This document shows positions 61,921 to 64,000 of a stretch of 64,000 nucleotides of DNA, in pieces; position 1 is the stretch's first letter; each line of letters begins with the position of its first letter. Both the position numbers and the translations under genes were made by a program. Origin of the DNA: JAHRAW01 sp963693025 (GTDB taxonomy: Bacteria > Pseudomonadota > Gammaproteobacteria > Arenicellales > Poriferihabitantaceae); assembly GCA_963693025.1 (NCBI GenBank), contig OY843749.1:2108001-2172000 (forward strand), given 5' to 3'. The notes below the pieces were generated by a model that saw nothing but the letters and a program-made list of their open reading frames with translations, was not told the DNA's origin and did no database searches.

Positions 61921-62043
61921 CGGGCATTGGGCTCAAGGGGGTTGTGCATCAGGTGTTTTCCTTGTGAATGCGCCGCTCTTCCCTGGGCGGGACGCCGAAA
62001 TGTTCGCGGTAGCATTTGCTGAAATGGGGGGTGGAAACGAAGC
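61921..62043 (-). repeat. Right copy of the 123 bp direct repeat bounding the modification module
   Basis: It overlaps the 3' end of the regulator gene and matches 47798-47920 with about eight mismatches. The two copies bracket the SagB/LanM/YcaO/precursor half of the locus in the same orientation. Confidence 0.8.
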
Positions 62044-63094
62044 CGCAGGCGAAGGCGACATCGACGATCGGCAGGCTGGTTTGTAGCAGCAACTGGCGCG
62101 CGCGCATCAGCCGCAGGCGCATGTAATACTGGGTCGGCACGCAGTTGAGGTGCTTCTGAAAAAGCCGCTCCAGTTGGCGCCGCGACAAGCCGACATGCGA
62201 CGCCACGCCGTCCAGCGTCGCCAGTTTCCGCCCGCTCTCGCACGGCACGATTTTCACTTGCCCGACATGCGAGGCGATTTCATCCAGGCTGATGAGCTCC
62301 TCTATATTGGCTTGCATGTAGGCGACCGCCTCCGCCAGTTTCGGCTGGCTCGTGCCGAGTTGCAGCCGCAGCGGCAGGCGCTGGCGGTCGTTGCGCCCGC
62401 GCACGCGCTCCAGCATAAACTCCTCGGCGATTTCGTTGGCGAGGTCCCAGCCGTGCCGTTTGGCGATGAGGTGCACCATCATGTCCATCGCCGCGCTGCC
62501 GCCGGCGCAGGTGTAGCGGTCGCGGTCGAGTTCAAACAGGTCGGGGCTAATCACCAGTTCGGGAAACCGCTCGCGCAGCCCGCTCATGTTTTCCCAGTGA
62601 ATGGTGCAGCGATAGCCGGCGAGCAACCCGGCTTCGGCGAGCACAAAACTGCCGGTGCAAATCGCCCCCAGCGGCACGCGCCGATGCGCCTGCTCCTTCA
62701 ACCAGTCGGTGATTGCGCCGCTCGCCTTGCTCTCAATATGCGTGCCCCCACAGACAAAAACCGCATCCAGCGCGGCATCCGGCGCACCCCCGTCCGCCCC
62801 ATACTCGCGCATCGCCAGCGACTGAACCGACATCTCATTGCTGGCAAGCACGCGCTCGCCGTCTTCGGTCAACACAACCCATTCATAGAGGTTCCCGCCC
62901 GACAACCGATTGGCCATGCGCATCTGGTCAATGGCGGCGGTAAACGCCATCATGGAATACTCCGGCACCAACAAAAAGCCATAGCGCGTGGGCGCGGCGG
63001 TGGTGGGGTTGGCCGCGGCGGTGGTTGCGGCGGGTTTGGCGGCGGCGGCGGGTTTGGGTGCGGGATTGGGTTTGGCGGAGGTGGGCATACGCAT
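61949..63094 (-). CDS. GlxA-family AraC-type transcriptional regulator, 381 aa
   Basis: The start at 63094 follows GTGAGGACA. A ~30-residue Ala/Pro/Lys-rich lead precedes a DJ-1/PfpI-like domain (YGFLLVPEYSMMAF, LGAICTGSFVLAEAGLLAG), and then an AraC helix-turn-helix end (LSRRQLERLFQKHLNCVPTQYY, VDVAFACGFVSTPHFSKCYREHF). Relatives control choline, betaine or carnitine use, which fits the divergent MttB-type gene. The DNA-binding region carries a duplication: SLDEIASHVG is followed by ~14 unrelated residues and LDGVASHVGLSRRQ, adding about 24 residues to the first helix-turn-helix. Whether it still binds DNA is unclear. Its 3' end is duplicated at 47798. Confidence 0.88.
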   Translation of the reverse strand: MRMPTSAKPNPAPKPAAAAKPAATTAAANPTTAAPTRYGFLLVPEYSMMAFTAAIDQMRMANRLSGGNLYEWVVLTEDGERVLASNEMSVQSLAMREYGADGGAPDAALDAVFVCGGTHIESKASGAITDWLKEQAHRRVPLGAICTGSFVLAEAGLLAGYRCTIHWENMSGLRERFPELVISPDLFELDRDRYTCAGGSAAMDMMVHLIAKRHGWDLANEIAEEFMLERVRGRNDRQRLPLRLQLGTSQPKLAEAVAYMQANIEELISLDEIASHVGQVKIVPCESGRKLATLDGVASHVGLSRRQLERLFQKHLNCVPTQYYMRLRLMRARQLLLQTSLPIVDVAFACGFVSTPHFSKCYREHFGVPPREERRIHKENT

Positions 63095-63227
63095 TGTCCT
63101 CACGGGTTGCGCTTCATTATCATACCACGCCCCGTGGCGCAAATGGTTACATCCAAGTCGTGTCGCGGCTTGCGCCGAAGCCGGCGATGTGCATACTCAA
63201 CCAGTCAACATCGACACCCGTACACCC

Positions 63228-64000
63228 ATGCCCGAATCCAGAAGAAAACGAAGCGGACGGCGTCCCCGCCAGTCAAGCGGGAGCAGTGAGGCTCCCGCCG
63301 TCACGCCGTTTATCACGCGCACCATTCCGGAGTATGAATTGCTCGGCGAGGAGGGGCTCGACCTCATCGAAAAAAACGCCGACTCGATTCTGCAGGAAAC
63401 CGGCATCGAGTTTCACTATGAACCGGCTATCAAACTGTTCAAGCAAGCCGGCGCCGACATAGACGGCGAGCGCGTGCGCTTTCCCGCCGGTATGTGCCGG
63501 AAAATTATTCGCGATTCGGCGCCGGCGGTGTTCGAGCAAAAAGCCCGCAACCCGGCGCGCAGCGTCATGATTGGCGGCAAGCACACGGTGTTCGCGCCGG
63601 TCTATGGGCCGCCGTTCATCCGCGATTTGGACGCCGGGCGGCGCTATGCGCGGCTGGAGGATTTCCACAATCTGGTCAAGCTGGCTTACATGCTGCCGGC
63701 GCTGCACCACTCCGGCGGCACGGTCTGCGAGCCCACCGACCTGCCGGTCAACAAGCGCCATTTCGACATGGTATATAGCCATATCAAATACAGCGACAAG
63801 CCGTTCATGGGCTCGGTCACCGCGCCCGAGCGCGCCGAGGACACGGTCGCCATGTGCCGCATTTTGTTTGGCGAGCAGTTCGTCGATGACAACACGGTGC
63901 TGGTCAATCTGATTAACGCCAACTCGCCGATGACCTTCGACGAGACCATGCTCGGCGCGTCCGAAGTGTATGCGCGCAACAATCAGGCGAGCATCATCTC
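63228..64000 (+). CDS. MttB-family (trimethylamine methyltransferase-like) protein, 5' part
   Basis: From the ATG at 63228 the frame is open to the window end (about 257 codons). A basic lead (MPESRRKRSGRRPRQ) precedes ITRTIPEYELLGEEGLDLIEKNADSILQ, EFHYEPAIKLFKQAGADID, VFAPVYGPPFIRDLDAGRRY and SGGTVCEPTDLPVNKRHFDM. These fit the corrinoid-linked MttB superfamily that demethylates quaternary amines such as glycine betaine. Most members outside methanogens lack pyrrolysine; no amber codon is seen in this part. The gene is divergent from the GlxA-type regulator by 133 bases, so it is the probable target. Confidence 0.85.
   Translation, partial: MPESRRKRSGRRPRQSSGSSEAPAVTPFITRTIPEYELLGEEGLDLIEKNADSILQETGIEFHYEPAIKLFKQAGADIDGERVRFPAGMCRKIIRDSAPAVFEQKARNPARSVMIGGKHTVFAPVYGPPFIRDLDAGRRYARLEDFHNLVKLAYMLPALHHSGGTVCEPTDLPVNKRHFDMVYSHIKYSDKPFMGSVTAPERAEDTVAMCRILFGEQFVDDNTVLVNLINANSPMTFDETMLGASEVYARNNQASII

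Noticed and set aside
1..64000. tRNA or rRNA genes
   Set aside because: I saw no cloverleaf with a GTTCRA-type T arm nor any conserved rRNA segment; none is claimed.

Overview
The window suggests a high-GC gammaproteobacterium. The evidence is its core genome: map-glnD divergent from rpsB-tsf-frr-uppS-cdsA-dxr-rseP-bamA-skp-lpxD-fabZ-lpxA-lpxB-rnhB-dnaE, with the frr-uppS-cdsA-dxr order I recall from pseudomonads. Outer-membrane assembly (bamA, skp, rseP) and lipid A genes show a Gram-negative envelope. Intergenic space is full of repeats, and several core proteins carry short in-frame expansions, so this is a plastic genome. I cannot name the species.

Layout. 1-648: 3' end of a hydantoinase/oxoprolinase-type gene. 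0.83-5.7 kb: an accessory island bounded by two inverted copies of a ~170 bp MITE-like element, holding a MORN-repeat lipoprotein, an autotransporter-like barrel, an intact DDE insertion sequence and an AT-rich membrane protein. 5.8-25.2 kb: the housekeeping block on the minus strand, interrupted only by repeat clusters and by two unknown small membrane-protein genes between skp and bamA. 25.5-32.4 kb: map, glnD, a sugar-kinase-like gene and a membrane glycosyltransferase-like gene with a C24 tract in its coding sequence.

32.8-61.8 kb is a large, unusual ribosomally synthesised peptide (RiPP) locus. It encodes eleven precursor-like genes with nitrile-hydratase-like leader peptides (NHLP) or their remnants. 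The minus-strand left half carries a complete type I export route: a C39-peptidase ABC transporter, a second ABC transporter, an HlyD adaptor and a TolC channel. With them come an SLC13 carrier, two related periplasmic binding proteins, a transposase-derived protein that has lost its catalytic Glu, and five precursor-like genes. The right half carries a SagB-type oxidase, a divergent LanM-like synthetase with a decayed cyclase domain, a nitroreductase, two fused E1-like/YcaO cyclodehydratases and six precursors with Ser/Thr/Cys/Gly-rich cores. The right half lies between direct repeats of the 3' end of a GlxA-type regulator gene, so it looks like a module added to the export half.

How it may work (inference): YcaO enzymes cyclise Cys/Ser/Thr of the cores to azolines, SagB oxidises them to azoles, the LanM-like protein may phosphorylate or dehydrate Ser/Thr without forming lanthionine rings, the C39 transporter removes leaders after GG-like sites, and HlyD/TolC complete export. 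Two promoters driving Ser/Thr/Cys-rich precursors have a 17 bp -35/-10 spacer made almost wholly of C. Tract-length change could therefore switch product expression, a proposed phase-variable RiPP system. The window ends with a GlxA/AraC regulator divergent from a partial MttB-family methyltransferase gene.
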